Origin: Botrytis cinerea B05.10
Lineage: Eukaryota; Ascomycota; Leotiomycetes; Helotiales; Sclerotiniaceae
Assembly: GCF_000143535.2 (NCBI RefSeq)
Contig: NC_037311.1
Location: 1,364,001-1,428,000, forward strand
DNA length: 64,000 nucleotides
Direction: 5' to 3'
Shown: piece by piece, positions 50,384-61,500 of the stretch
How the letters are laid out: every line of letters begins with the position of its first letter
How positions within the stretch are numbered: the first letter of the stretch is position 1
Notes under the pieces: generated by a model
What the model was told of the DNA's origin: nothing
Database searches by the model: none
The model's input: the letters and a program-made list of their open reading frames with translations, nothing else
Made by a program: the position numbers and the translations under genes

Positions 50384-51979
50384 CTACGCAATGCAACGTC
50401 CCTCTTTCTTGCAAGCACCAGCACAGCCAACTGCATAGGCAGAAGCCCATCCAGATGCAGCAATGGTTGGTGCACCCGAATGTTTCCCAAAATAACACAT
50501 TCCGGTGTCCTTTTGGAAATCGACAGATTGACATGCCAATGTGAATCCGCAAATCTTCATACATTCTTCTAAAGAGCCTGCCTGTGTATCACCGATAGGG
50601 ATCGTTCCATGGCGCTTGCAACAGTCCATACGGAATCGCTGAAAATAGTCAGTCGCAGTTTTAAACTTCGTCTTCTCTCATTAGACACTCACTTGACCTG
50701 TTGGAGAATCCCATGTTTGTCCATCAGCATTTGGGCATTCTGTTGAGCAAAGGTATGTCAGGTCGTCTTGCTTTGCAGATGTTGGTGGGTCAATGACGAC
50801 TGCGGATGCTTTCTTGCCTGTAAAGAATAATCAGCTTCCACCAAATTAAGACAGGTAATAGGATTAAGTACTCGTCGCATCTGCAGTTAAAGCTTCGACG
50901 CCAGCCTCAAACATTTTACACTCCCAGTCGGGCTTTCCATTAGCAAACGTTACACTATTGCAATCAGTCTCATCCTAAAACTGTTTTGGACTATGCTTCA
51001 TACCTCTTGCATTCGGGAATATCTGCACAAGCAGTCATGCATTCGGCGAAGTCATGAAGTGGTCGGCTTCCAGGGGTCTTGATCTCAGCTGTATTCTCGA
51101 AGCCGCACTTTACCTGGAAGTACGTGCCCTGTGGAGTCAAAAAGATCTTTCCATTATCTGAGGTTGTCAGTGAATAAGATGATTCATGTATATTTAAGTA
51201 TGCGCTTACTGGTTGGACACTCGCCATCAACTGTGAAACTTGCGCTGGCGGTCACACTTTCTGCGAGGGCTACCTTGGGCACGGGGCATTCGGGCGGTGT
51301 GCGGTACTCTGTGTCGGGACGCTGCTTACGCTCTTCGAGAGGAAACCAGGTGTGTGTTCCTGGAAGGGGAAATGTCTTTTCTTGTCAGTAAATGAAGGCA
51401 AAGGATACCCTCTTTCTGGCGTAGTTCTACTCACCGGTATGTACTATCATCAAAGTTAGCGGACTGCAATCATACTCAAAGTTTCAGCAATATACATACC
51501 TCCTGCTTTGTTGCACACATTTTGCTATTGATATTCCAATCGGCAGACTGGCAATTTGGTAGGGTTGAGCAATAATCTGCACATTCCTTTTGTGTGGCTG
51601 TGGTCGTAGCATCAAGAGGCTTAGCAGTTGTACCGTGATCGCATTTCAACTCGAAAGTTACTCCATTTGCGGTTGTATATCTTGCTCCGTTGTCTGCCGG
51701 ACAGGCATAGACTTTGGGTCTCCCTGCTGCAGGATCCCCGGCCGCGGGGCTTGATGCACCGCCAGGTCTGCCAGCAGCAGGAGCAGGGTCTGAAGCCGCT
51801 GGTTGAATTGGCACCTGATCAGGAGGAGGTGCGCTGCCAGGTCGGCCAGCCGCGGGTGCTGAAGCAGGAGCTGCTGCTCCTGGTCGTCCTTGAGCCTGAT
51901 CTTGAGCGTTCACGAATGGTTGGAACAAGAAAAAGAGGGAAAAGAGTACAACGAGCGTACTTCTACTGAGGCCCATCAT
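50384..51979 (-). CDS. Secreted cysteine-rich protein with three Apple/PAN-like modules
   Basis: Probable extracellular or wall-associated protein; PAN/Apple modules generally bind proteins or carbohydrates, function here unknown. Six exons: 51979-51500, 51375-51210, 51157-51004, 50954-50872, 50817-50693, 50638-50384; 420 aa. Signal peptide 1-25 (hydrophobic core LVVLFSLFFLF, cut near VNA/QDQ). Residues 28-90 form a Pro/Ala/Gly linker with AAGRPG repeats. Modules start at about Cys93 (CPADNGARY), Cys213 (CPTNNGKIF) and Cys322 (CPNADGQTW); each continues with [FY]x[LVM]xC, then ECxxxC, a further Cys and a closing Cys. The first intron (51376-51499) could hide an in-phase 9-nt exon (51435-51443). 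One donor (GTACTT) is unusual. Neighbours 52904 and 55726 carry the same module. Confidence 0.82.
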
Positions 51980-52903
51980 GGCTGTCGATGAAATATGACT
52001 CAAAAAAGATGGCAAGAGGATCAAGGCGAGGATATATCTCGCAAGCGTGTAGATCAGAACTTCAGCTTCAAAGTTGGACTTGATGGAAATTTAAAGAATA
52101 AGAGTATTTGTTTTGTTCGAATGACAAAAGAAATGGAACATGGACCTCAGCTGTTCTAAGGTAAATACGTTTTCTTCTTCAGATTAGCTCCATATATGTT
52201 CATGCATCATTGTACTCATCCGTGACGCCACTATATTCTCCAAACCAGGTACAAGTTTATCCTCCGATGAAAGGTATCACTTTTCCAGCCGAGAGGATAA
52301 TGTTTCCCCGCATTGCAATTCAAGACACCTTCAGCCGGCCATAAATTGCTATTGTCGCACAACAAGGTTGGTTCAGGTACGCCCCATTTCTTGAGCTGGA
52401 ACCGCACAAGTAGTATCACCGAAATACATGAAAATCAATATTTGACTACATAATTAGAGTAAGGAGTAGCTCAACGTATGTCCACATACCTTTTCAATTC
52501 TAAGTCAACATGTCACGATTTCTATCGCTTCCACGGAATGTCGCTCCGAACAACTTTAGGAGAAACATGCATGCCTTTCATGTTGTAAAACACACTCGGT
52601 TCCCTTTTCTGTCTTCATACATCCACAACTGGGTTCTCTCGGAGCTTTACAAGATGCAATATTAATCAATGTTCCACAAGCATCTCCATGTTACAGTTCA
52701 TAGTCTGGACTTTGAGACTTGCGTTGAAAGACACTCTTTTGATAGATTATTGGCCAGGCAACCTTCTTTTCCATCTCTATTTTGTATAGCCTATGACCAG
52801 TCTCTGGAGAGTTGACTTTGACATATTCTCTTCCTTTTCAAAATTACAAAAGATCTTGTTAACAGTTTAATTTAACTTCACGGACTGAATATTCAATTTT
52901 AAC
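51980..52903. other. Divergent region between two PAN-module genes
   Basis: 924 bases between start codons of oppositely transcribed paralogue-like genes, so it holds both promoters. It also contains a minus-strand cysteine-rich open frame (52556-52690) described separately. Confidence 0.5.
52556..52690 (-). pseudogene. Orphan cysteine-rich frame, possible remnant exon
   Basis: Minus-strand frame open from just after a TAA to a TAA, reading HGDACGTLINIASCKAPRE and so on, with six cysteines in about 42 residues and pattern C-x8-C-x6-C-x-C-x9-C-x8-C. No ATG or signal peptide can be joined to it by a good intron, so it may be a leftover exon of a small secreted protein, or chance. It lies between two secreted cysteine-rich genes. 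Confidence 0.28.
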
Positions 52904-54432
52904 ATGTTGATTCACAGTTTGGCGAAGCTTTTGCTTCCTCTTACTTTCCTAACAAGTCAAGTTCTTGCTGTCGACCCAACTCCAGCTGATAAGGCAAAAT
53001 GGGATGCTGTATGCAAGCAAAGTAAGATCATCACTTCAAGATTCTCAGACAATGATAGACTAATTTATGACAGAGGCCGGATCTCAATTTTGTGAGTTGG
53101 TAAAATAACCTCAATTTTTGCTCTCTGACAAACTTTTCAGCCATGCAGTTCGATGCGACTGGCAGTAAGTTCTCCCTAGATGAATTATCAGTCTTGTTCT
53201 TATTGGGCGTATAGAACCGACTGGACAATGCGTTGCGCCTCCAGTCACAAGCTGTTATTGGGGACCATACACCGTAAGAGATGATGTCTCTGTATGGTCG
53301 TGATTTCACGTTCTAAACCTTCTAGGATCCGAAAACGAACAAGCCTGGATGCTGCGGTAAAGACAAGGTAGGCTTCTTTTAAATTGGGCTTTATAAAACA
53401 TGAATCTCACTGAAAATTTTATAGGGAACTTTCATTGTTGACCCCGTGGTCAAGACAGAAGGAGCATGTTGCGTTGCTCCAGGTCTTTTTTCCTTCGATG
53501 CCACGACGAACAAAGGCGATTGTTGCGCTCCAGGTAAATTCTATCATGCCGATCCAAAGACCTTAACAGGTAGCTGCTGTGCAAATGACGATGACGTGTT
53601 TACCTGTGATTGTTCTTGCAAGCCGGTAAGTGCTCATTCTGGGAGATAACGGTAGTGAAGTTTCTAGACTGAAATCGACGTCTTAGAACCCGACACCTTC
53701 TTGCCCTAAGGGTGACGGAAAAGAATTCACAGCCGGAGGCAAGAAATACAAGCTCTATTGTAAACTGAGTGAGTAAATTTCTTCACCTCATCTTTGATCA
53801 ATGTCTAACAAGCTTATTGTTAATCACGGATTAAACGACTTGGGGCAAGCACCCGCACCTTCATTGGGCGATTGCATGACTCGCTGCTCTGGAACCGATA
53901 CCTGTGTCCGTGCAATCTGGAATCAAGCTACTGGTATCTGCTACTTACGAACTCATGGCAACAACGCCGTACCCGTAACAGTTGATCCATTTGATAGTGC
54001 TCATCTAATCGAGGAGCCAGTTTGTCCCTGCCCATGCCCATCATGTCCAACACCAGACCCCTTCCCAGATAAATGTCCGGCTGCTGAAGGCAAGAAAACC
54101 ACGGTGGGCGGAGTTGAGTACAAGGTTTATTGTACGTTGGGTCATACAGCTGCAAATGCAAACTTGGGAGTTTCGAGTGCGAAAGATTTCAAGGAGTGCA
54201 TGGAGCAGTGCTGTGAGTCATCAAATTATCTTTTTGGACCGTGAGATAAAATACTGATTTCTGATATCTAGCTGCCAAAGCCTCACCTTTCTGTCAAGGT
54301 GTCAACTTCTATGACGATGGCAATCCCACCGATAATTGTGTTTGGGCTTCTATACACCAGAGTCCTCCAACAGGAGCAGCACCTGCAGGAGGTGATTTCT
54401 TATGTGCTATTCCTGTTACAAAGAGGACTTAG
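52904..54432 (+). CDS. Secreted cysteine-rich protein with two Apple/PAN-like modules
   Basis: Extracellular protein of unknown function. Nine exons: 52904-53021, 53074-53091, 53141-53164, 53215-53273, 53326-53367, 53425-53625, 53687-53768, 53850-54212, 54272-54432; 355 aa with the frame kept through all eight joins. Signal peptide 1-22 (LLLPLTFLTSQVLA). Residues 35-150 are a Cys-pair region (GCCGKD, ACCVAPG, DCCAPGKF, SCCAND, CDCSC). Two modules follow, starting at Cys160 (CPKGDGKEF...KYKLYC) and near 260 (CPAAEGKKT...EYKVYC), separated by a CPCPCPSC linker. Exons of 18 and 24 nt are unusually small. The acceptor at 53849 is least certain: comparison with the second module suggests a few residues may be missing there. 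Confidence 0.75.
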
Positions 54433-55725
54433 TGAAAAGCTACTATCTTGGCTTATGAAAGCTTTTCGGGAAGTGGGGAGGGCCAGGCTGGTAGGGACAA
54501 TTGGTGTCGTATCTTTGGAGACGAAAGATGAGGGTTACTTCAGGCTAGAATTTCAATGATAATCTGAAGTTGATACAACCATCTTACCGCTTTGTTTGAA
54601 ACTATGCCAGTAACCCAATTCTGACCGGGTCTTTTCGCCTACGTAGAGAGGTGAGGTGAAAATTAGATATCACGAGATCTCGCTTGCAGAGAAAACGCCT
54701 CGCCCCAACGGGAAAAGCGCCTCGTTTCGTTCCCAACATCACCTAAATTTCTGCTGCACATAGTGGTTTTCGGAGAAAAAGCATCTTCATGCATATGTGC
54801 CACCGTCTCAAATCGATCACAACAGCCATCTCATGATCGTCCCGATCCTCGCGGGAGGAGGACACTAATGTAATAATACCCCCTTACTTACTCCTCGCTT
54901 CTTAGTTCCGTGTGAGCACATAAATACAGCATACTTATTTCTCTGACTTCAGCTACACATCTATTTCATATTTGAGTCACACAAGTATCACCAGATATAT
55001 GATATCTTTAGTGTCTCAACCTATTTCCGAGGAACGCGCCGGATCGGCACGAAGTACCAAGCCTTGGTGCAACAGATAATGCATGCCATTCTTCGTACAG
55101 GGAAATTAGTACGCTACCCCATACTTGTACCGTACGTCTGTACTACTTTGTGAAAACATTCATTACGCGGTCTTAGATGTTACGTATTTTAAACTACCGA
55201 TTCCAACATTGCAGGCAGCCACAACAGCATCTTCAGCTACAACATATTTGCGCCAAAGCTGTATCTAAGACAGAGCAACATAGTGCAGCTATGCCAAAAC
55301 AGCAAAAGTTGCACCAAGAGGCCTGTAAAATGCCGCTTGGTGCAGCTCGCAGACAAATGTTATGGTCGGCGAGGTCCTCAAACTGTGAGATAGGAATGCT
55401 TTTGAGGCAGGGACTCGATATAGTCTCCCTACATACATTGCGGGGTTGCGAATCATGTCAATAATCAAATGCGTCGTGCTACTCATTTCAAGTGAGAAGG
55501 TGGTGACACTTTATTACGGTGCATTGTTTTGGTCCCGCCTCTTTCCTGCAAAGTGCAGAAATCGGGGCATGTGGTACATACATATCATATCAAGCAGATT
55601 GACTTGTTCTTAATCAAGAATATTGAGAGAAAAAACATACTTCTACACCTGCGTGCCCTTGGTGACTGATTGAACTTCCAAATTTACTTGGATTCTATCT
55701 TTTGACTTCATCTACTACTTCACGA
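54433..55725. other. Intergenic, 1.3 kb
   Basis: Between two plus-strand PAN-module genes. A Gln-rich frame at 55177-55464 has no signal peptide or domain. Nothing else supported. Confidence 0.55.
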
Positions 55726-56746
55726 TGAAACCATTCAAGCTCTCGATACTTAGTGTTTTCACCATTGCAAGCTTCGTAGCTGCTCAGTTGGAGACGCCTG
55801 AGGTATACCAGTCCTTTCTATTCCAGACAATATAAATCTATGCACTTGTGCTACAGAAACAGAATGATCTGACATTTGTTCAATCCAGGATTTCTGCAAG
55901 AGAACCGCGGGACCAAATTACGTCCCTAAAAATGATGCAAATGGTGTTTTCCAGGGCGAGTGCGAAACTGCAGCTATAAGTAGTGCGTATCTCCGCCTAT
56001 TATCTTCACCTTCATATATCTAACACTTCGAATACAGTTTGTCTTGGAACAGAGTAAGATTCTAATTCTATCCTAGCTAGAGAAAGCTACAAGACAGTCT
56101 TGTGAGAAAAAATACGAAAAGCTAACATAGGCAATGAAGATATGCACAAGCTCAGACCGGCGCTACAACTTGCTGCCTGCCACCAAACACGGTCCAATCT
56201 GCTAGTGGAAAGCAAGGCTGTTGCCCACCAGGTCAAAATTTCAAATGGGATGGCAAGTTTCCTCTTCCCTTTTCATGCTATCTTCCTTGCCCACTCCTTT
56301 TGTCCCCGTTGCAAATCTAACACGGGATCACCAATTCAGGCACGTCCCCCTCTTGCATCACACCACCACCTCCTCCTCCCGCGATTTCTTGCCCAGCTTC
56401 CAACCAGCAAGTTGTGAATCGCAATGGGCAAAACTTCAGAATTTACTGCCAGCGTTCAGTGATGGTATACACCCATCCTTGGTTGACGACCACTTCCCAT
56501 GGCATATACCGAGCTGTGCAGGGCCCTGAGTTGATGACGAATGACTTTGAAACGTGTCTACAATTTTGCGCAGCGAATGGGAAATCTAATGGGGCCAATT
56601 TCTGGCCTGCGCAAGGATTGTGCTCTGTGGTTGATACGCCACCCGGGAATTTCTTTAAAGTGGGAAGTCGATATGATGTACCACCTCCTCCCTACAACGG
56701 GCCACAGATTATTTCCATGGTAGCGATACCCAAGCGTGCTTATTAG
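55726..56746 (+). CDS. Secreted cysteine-rich protein with one Apple/PAN-like module
   Basis: Extracellular protein of unknown function. Five exons: 55726-55803, 55890-55980, 56039-56054, 56140-56252, 56340-56746; 234 aa. Signal peptide about 1-20 (LSILSVFTIASFVAA). An N-terminal Cys region (DFCKRTAG, ECETAAIICLGT, TTCCLPP, GCCPPGQNF) is followed by a Pro run (about 107-113) and one module from Cys117 (CPASNQQVV...NFRIYC, then TCLQFC and a final Cys). Exon 3 is only 16 nt. The last intron (56253-56339) has a GC donor, GCAAGT, with CAG acceptor; it joins NFKWD to GTSPSC in phase, and no GT donor nearby does so. Same domain plan as the gene at 52904, so probably a diverged duplicate. Confidence 0.78.
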
Positions 56747-58562
56747 ACTAAGCTTGTTGGAAACTTGGTGCTGAAGAATTGGGTTCGATAGTTAGGACAA
56801 TATGGACAGACTATAGCTATTTCACGAACAATACTTCCATTTGTTCACATTGTGTTTGCGTGGGAGTAGAGGGAGGGTTGCAACTTGAAAGTGAGGCTTT
56901 GATATGCTAGATCAACTTGACAACATAATAATCTTGCAATTTTAGCAGTAAATGCTTCGAGGTTAATATCCTATCTTCTATACATCAATCAGGGACGATT
57001 AGCCAGCTAAGTGCTCAAAACGATCCCGAGTTCTTGCTCTTAGATATTGTGATCTGTGATAATAAGAGGAAGGAACCCCGGTAGTACAACTCTGAGACTT
57101 ACATAGTAAGGTACCAAATATCCAGAAGGTAAAGGACAGTACACTTTTCCTCCCATTCTTCGCAACCACACTTCTTCTCCCGTCGATGTTTTACACGTCA
57201 TTGCCTGAGAACCTCTGTTTCACAGAAAACGAATTGTAAAGTTCCGATATGAACTTAGTTCTACCAAACGGCTGTCATCAGAGACATCATGTCATATGAA
57301 TTTGAGACCCGTTGCTTTATGTACACAGGTTTCAAACCTTGGTAAAGGCATGTATTCCAACCGATGGAGGACGAGGTCTTATAACTTGTATTGTAACGAA
57401 GAGTTACACTGATTCAGATACAGAAATGAGATATCGATACACACATCAGGTAGATATCATTCAGATAGAGAGTGCCATAGGTTTCATAATCAAAACCTCC
57501 GCATGAAGGGGTGCATAAGTTCGTCGTGAAGATGTGATGGGGTGATATTATCCTGGCGTCGTGGTTTTAGTAAATTCGGCACTTTAATAGTTAGCTTCAT
57601 CATGTGGTAATGATTGATATCGATAAACACGCACCTTATTGATTGCTAAAAAATAATCCAAGTAGATCATCACCTTCCCCCATCTTTTCTCTCCTCTTTT
57701 TCCATCCTTCAACAACTCCAAACGTTGAGCGAGGCCCATCTATTTCCTTGCGAGAATTCCAGATAATACCTTCCAATCATAGAAGACATCATTGCGTTGC
57801 GTAACAATGATCAGATAGTTATCGTCATGCAATATTCCATGGATAGGTTCTCATTTAACGCGCCAGCCAATCACCACATATCAAACTTTTCTTGTCGGCG
57901 CGTAAAGTTACAGCAAGAGATCACAATTTCCAATCGACTGGTCCATACCTGATTTTACCATTAAGCCTTGTAACGAATCGTGGCGACTGTGAGCGAATTA
58001 GAAAAGTTTGCTATTTCGGTATTTCAAGTCTGGAGTCTAGATTGTAGGTCGTGCTTCATGGCTAATTTGTAGGTCTACTTCATATGGGAAGTATCATCAC
58101 ATCACTCCCGTTTCGTTGTTCTTTTTATCCTTCCGTCTCCTGCCTACTCATACATTCATTTCATACGTGTAGTTCTATTGTATGTTGTCACAGATTCGTT
58201 CGCTTCTTATTTTGCTTATTGTCTGTTCTGAGACGTTCACTTTCGTTCATCATTCTTTGTTATTGTTGAGTCCTCAAAAGCGATTGTCTAAATTCTCCTA
58301 TTGTCCGAATCTTATTGTTGGCCTTGTAATTCTCAGATCATCTCTTATTTATGACCATGAGGAGGCTGGACCTTGGGCATTTTCTTTTTCACGTATAATT
58401 AATAGACGTTTCGACCTTCCTCAAGTCAGAGAGATTATTTGCAACTATACCACCTAGAGCAAGAACGACCATCGTTGGTTAAAAATCAAGACATTTCCCA
58501 TTGTCTCCACTTTCAATCCATTTTCTCACCACAATTTTGACAATTTTTGCAACCATTTCGCC
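56747..58562. other. Intergenic, 1.8 kb
   Basis: 3' flank of the last PAN-module gene and promoter/leader of the large membrane protein. A minus-strand frame of 53 codons at 57040-57201 is noted as a finding; otherwise nothing supported. Confidence 0.5.
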
Positions 58563-61500
58563 ATGAATACCAAAAACAAGATCATATCTAAATCTCCTGT
58601 TGAGAGACCGCCAGCTCTATCTACGAACGATCCTTCCACAGTACTGACAGAAAATCCTTTTGAAACCATATTTGACGGGAAAAGCGAAGATGATGATTCT
58701 TGGAAAGACGAGGATGTATATTCGATCGCTTCATCGGAGGAGCTACAGCAGTCGAGACCCTCAAGAAATATCACTACCAGTCGTAGTGGAAACGTGACGC
58801 GCACAATCAGCCGCAGGGAGAGAAAAAACTCCATATCGAGATCGATGCGAGAAAAATCAAAAGGAAGACAGCGCAAGATCCATGCAAATCTCCGCCTCAA
58901 AGTCCAAACAACCTTTTCAACACACCATGGACCTCAACCTCAAGCGATCTCTTCACAGCCGTCTCGATCCAATGGAGTTTTTGTTGATTTGGCCACCCTC
59001 AGGAAACTGGAAAATGTTTCGGCTCATCCAAACGGAACTTTGTGGAAATCTTTGGAGAACAAGAAAAGCAAAGCCATCGAAAACTCTGCCGAGGAGACTA
59101 AGACTGAGGCTCTGGAAACAGTACAGAAAGAAACACCGAATGTATATCCGCTGGCAGAGCGACGAGGGTCTTTGAGACCAGCAGCCCTGAAGTTGGAGGA
59201 CGACTTGTCTCCTAACGATCGACCAATTGTTATCGGCATCTCAATCCCATCTGCACGTTTAGCTCATCATGTAACCACCCCGCAAACATCAACTTCAATC
59301 GCTTCAACAATGATGGGAAGTTACGGGCATGAAACACCGATAGGGAGAGAATTGGTAACGCCATCTATCGTCATCACTCCTGCCCACGAGGTCTCTGCGT
59401 GGTCGCCTTACAGTACTGCATCAAATGTTTCACGAGCACGAACTTTATCAACATCCTTTTCAGTAACTAGCCCTAATGACCCATTCAAAGAGGGGGCGCC
59501 ACCATTGCCGAAAATGCCAGCGGCTTTAGCCGAAGAGGAGAAGCGAAGAGTGGCTGCCCAGCATAGTTACTTCTCTCCCGATTCGGATGCCACTACTGAA
59601 TGGGATGACGAACCAGATTCAACCCGAGTTCTGTCGTCTTGTATTATTTATGAAGAGGATGAGCATCCAATCATTGTGCGAAGTGCTCGTGCAATCGATG
59701 TTGCAGACAAATTGAAAGTGGACAACCATGAAAGTATCGACACCATTGCTGCACGGACTCGTTCTGGATGGTGGAATTACATCACTTCGCCATTCGTTTC
59801 GCGGTCGAACACAGTGGTATATCCAGAGAAGAAGATTTCGAGTATCCCGGAGGTACCTATCTTAAACGTTGCAGCAGCCAGAGTTCAGGAATCAAAGATG
59901 GAGCGAAAGTCGTGGGAACAGCTTTTTTCCCCTCTTTCTATCAAAAGATCGAATTCCAATGCATCCGATGCTTGGTGGGATGTGACTCCCTTGGGTTTCA
60001 GGTCAGAAAAGCAGGTTTCTCCTGGTTTAGTTTACAAAGAGACGAGGCATCCAGTGAAGCCGTCGATAGCTACTTTGCCCTTTGTTCGTTCAGCTTCGGG
60101 CGATGTGGGAGATGCTTCATTGGCTAGCGCCATTGGTATGACTGCCACCGCGGATTCTAAGTATTATACGAATTCTACAATGCCTCATGACCATTCGGGT
60201 ATTTCAAATTCAATACAAAGAGGTTCTATTTTGGTCAACAAAGACAATTCGTTGTCATCTTCAAACGATAGCACAAAAGAACTCAGAAGCAATAATCCCT
60301 TTGTCAAGTACCAAAATAGTAACATTGATCTTTACAACGACTCGGGAATGATTAAAGATGGGGACTCAAGTGATTCAGGGTTGAAATCGAGAACACTTAT
60401 TGTGAATAACACTACTGAACCACCACCACCACCACCACCTTACACTGAATCACCAAAGAAAGTCAGGAAATATCGAGCCTTTTTTCCTTCTTCACGCGAA
60501 TTAGCACCAGCATCAGCACCAGCACCAGCACCAGCACCAGCACATGCACCAGCACCAGCACATGCACCAGCGGTTGCTCAAGCTTCAGCAGTAGCTTCAA
60601 CTTTACAATATCCTACTTCTCCCAGTCCCATATCCCCAGAAAGCGAGCAAAAGATGGCTCCTCAAGCCGGTATTCAGCTGTCAGAGGTTCCACTGAGTCC
60701 TGCGCGTGGTAGAATCAATCAGAGCACTGCATACCCCGGGCCTGCTAGGCAGACAACACCAACAATTTTGATTATGACTGAAGAATATCTCGAGCAAATG
60801 GCAGATAAAGCAGCTCTTAAGGCCGCCAAAAAATCAGAATCGAAACGTCAAAGAAACGAAAAGGAAGACAGCATGGCTAGCAAATTGGGTGGATTATTCA
60901 AGAAATGCATACCTAAAAAAGGTAGGCAAGGCCCTGAAGGCCGAAAAAGACGGAGATGGTATTGCTGCGGAACCATTGCATTGATTTTGTTGATCATCAT
61001 TATTGTAGCCCTTGCTACGACGTTGACCCGCAAACCAAAACATGTTGTTTTACCATCTCAATGGTTGAACCTCACTGGCTTTCCTCCTATTTACGCTGGG
61101 CTCTCGACGGTGGCTGCTCCAGTGAACATTGTGGCGAATACTGGTTGCGTATTCCCTGCTACGCAATGGAGCTGTGCTTTACCAAAAGAGCAACAAGCTT
61201 CCGTCGCACCAAATCTACCAAATCAGCCCAATTTCTTTTTGGAGATTCAATGGGACAATAGTAGTGCAGCAAATGCAACCTTTGCAAATGTTACAGGGAA
61301 CAAGAACCTCTCTACACGCAGTATTGTCGGTAATCCCGTTTCTGCTGGTAAATTCATCAGGGACTTGATATTGAGAGCACGTCAAACAGTTACTTTCAAC
61401 CCCTCGCCGCCGCCACCATCATATGCCGAAGAAGCTTTTTTGGGAGATACCACAGATGGGATAGTTTCGTCCAATAAAGCTGGAGAATCAACACCTTTCT

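Noticed and set aside
51421..51480. A 29-nt exon (SANFDDSTY) in the first intron of the PAN gene at 50384
   Set aside because: It would leave the downstream exon out of frame with an early stop; only direct splicing or the 9-nt exon keeps the frame.
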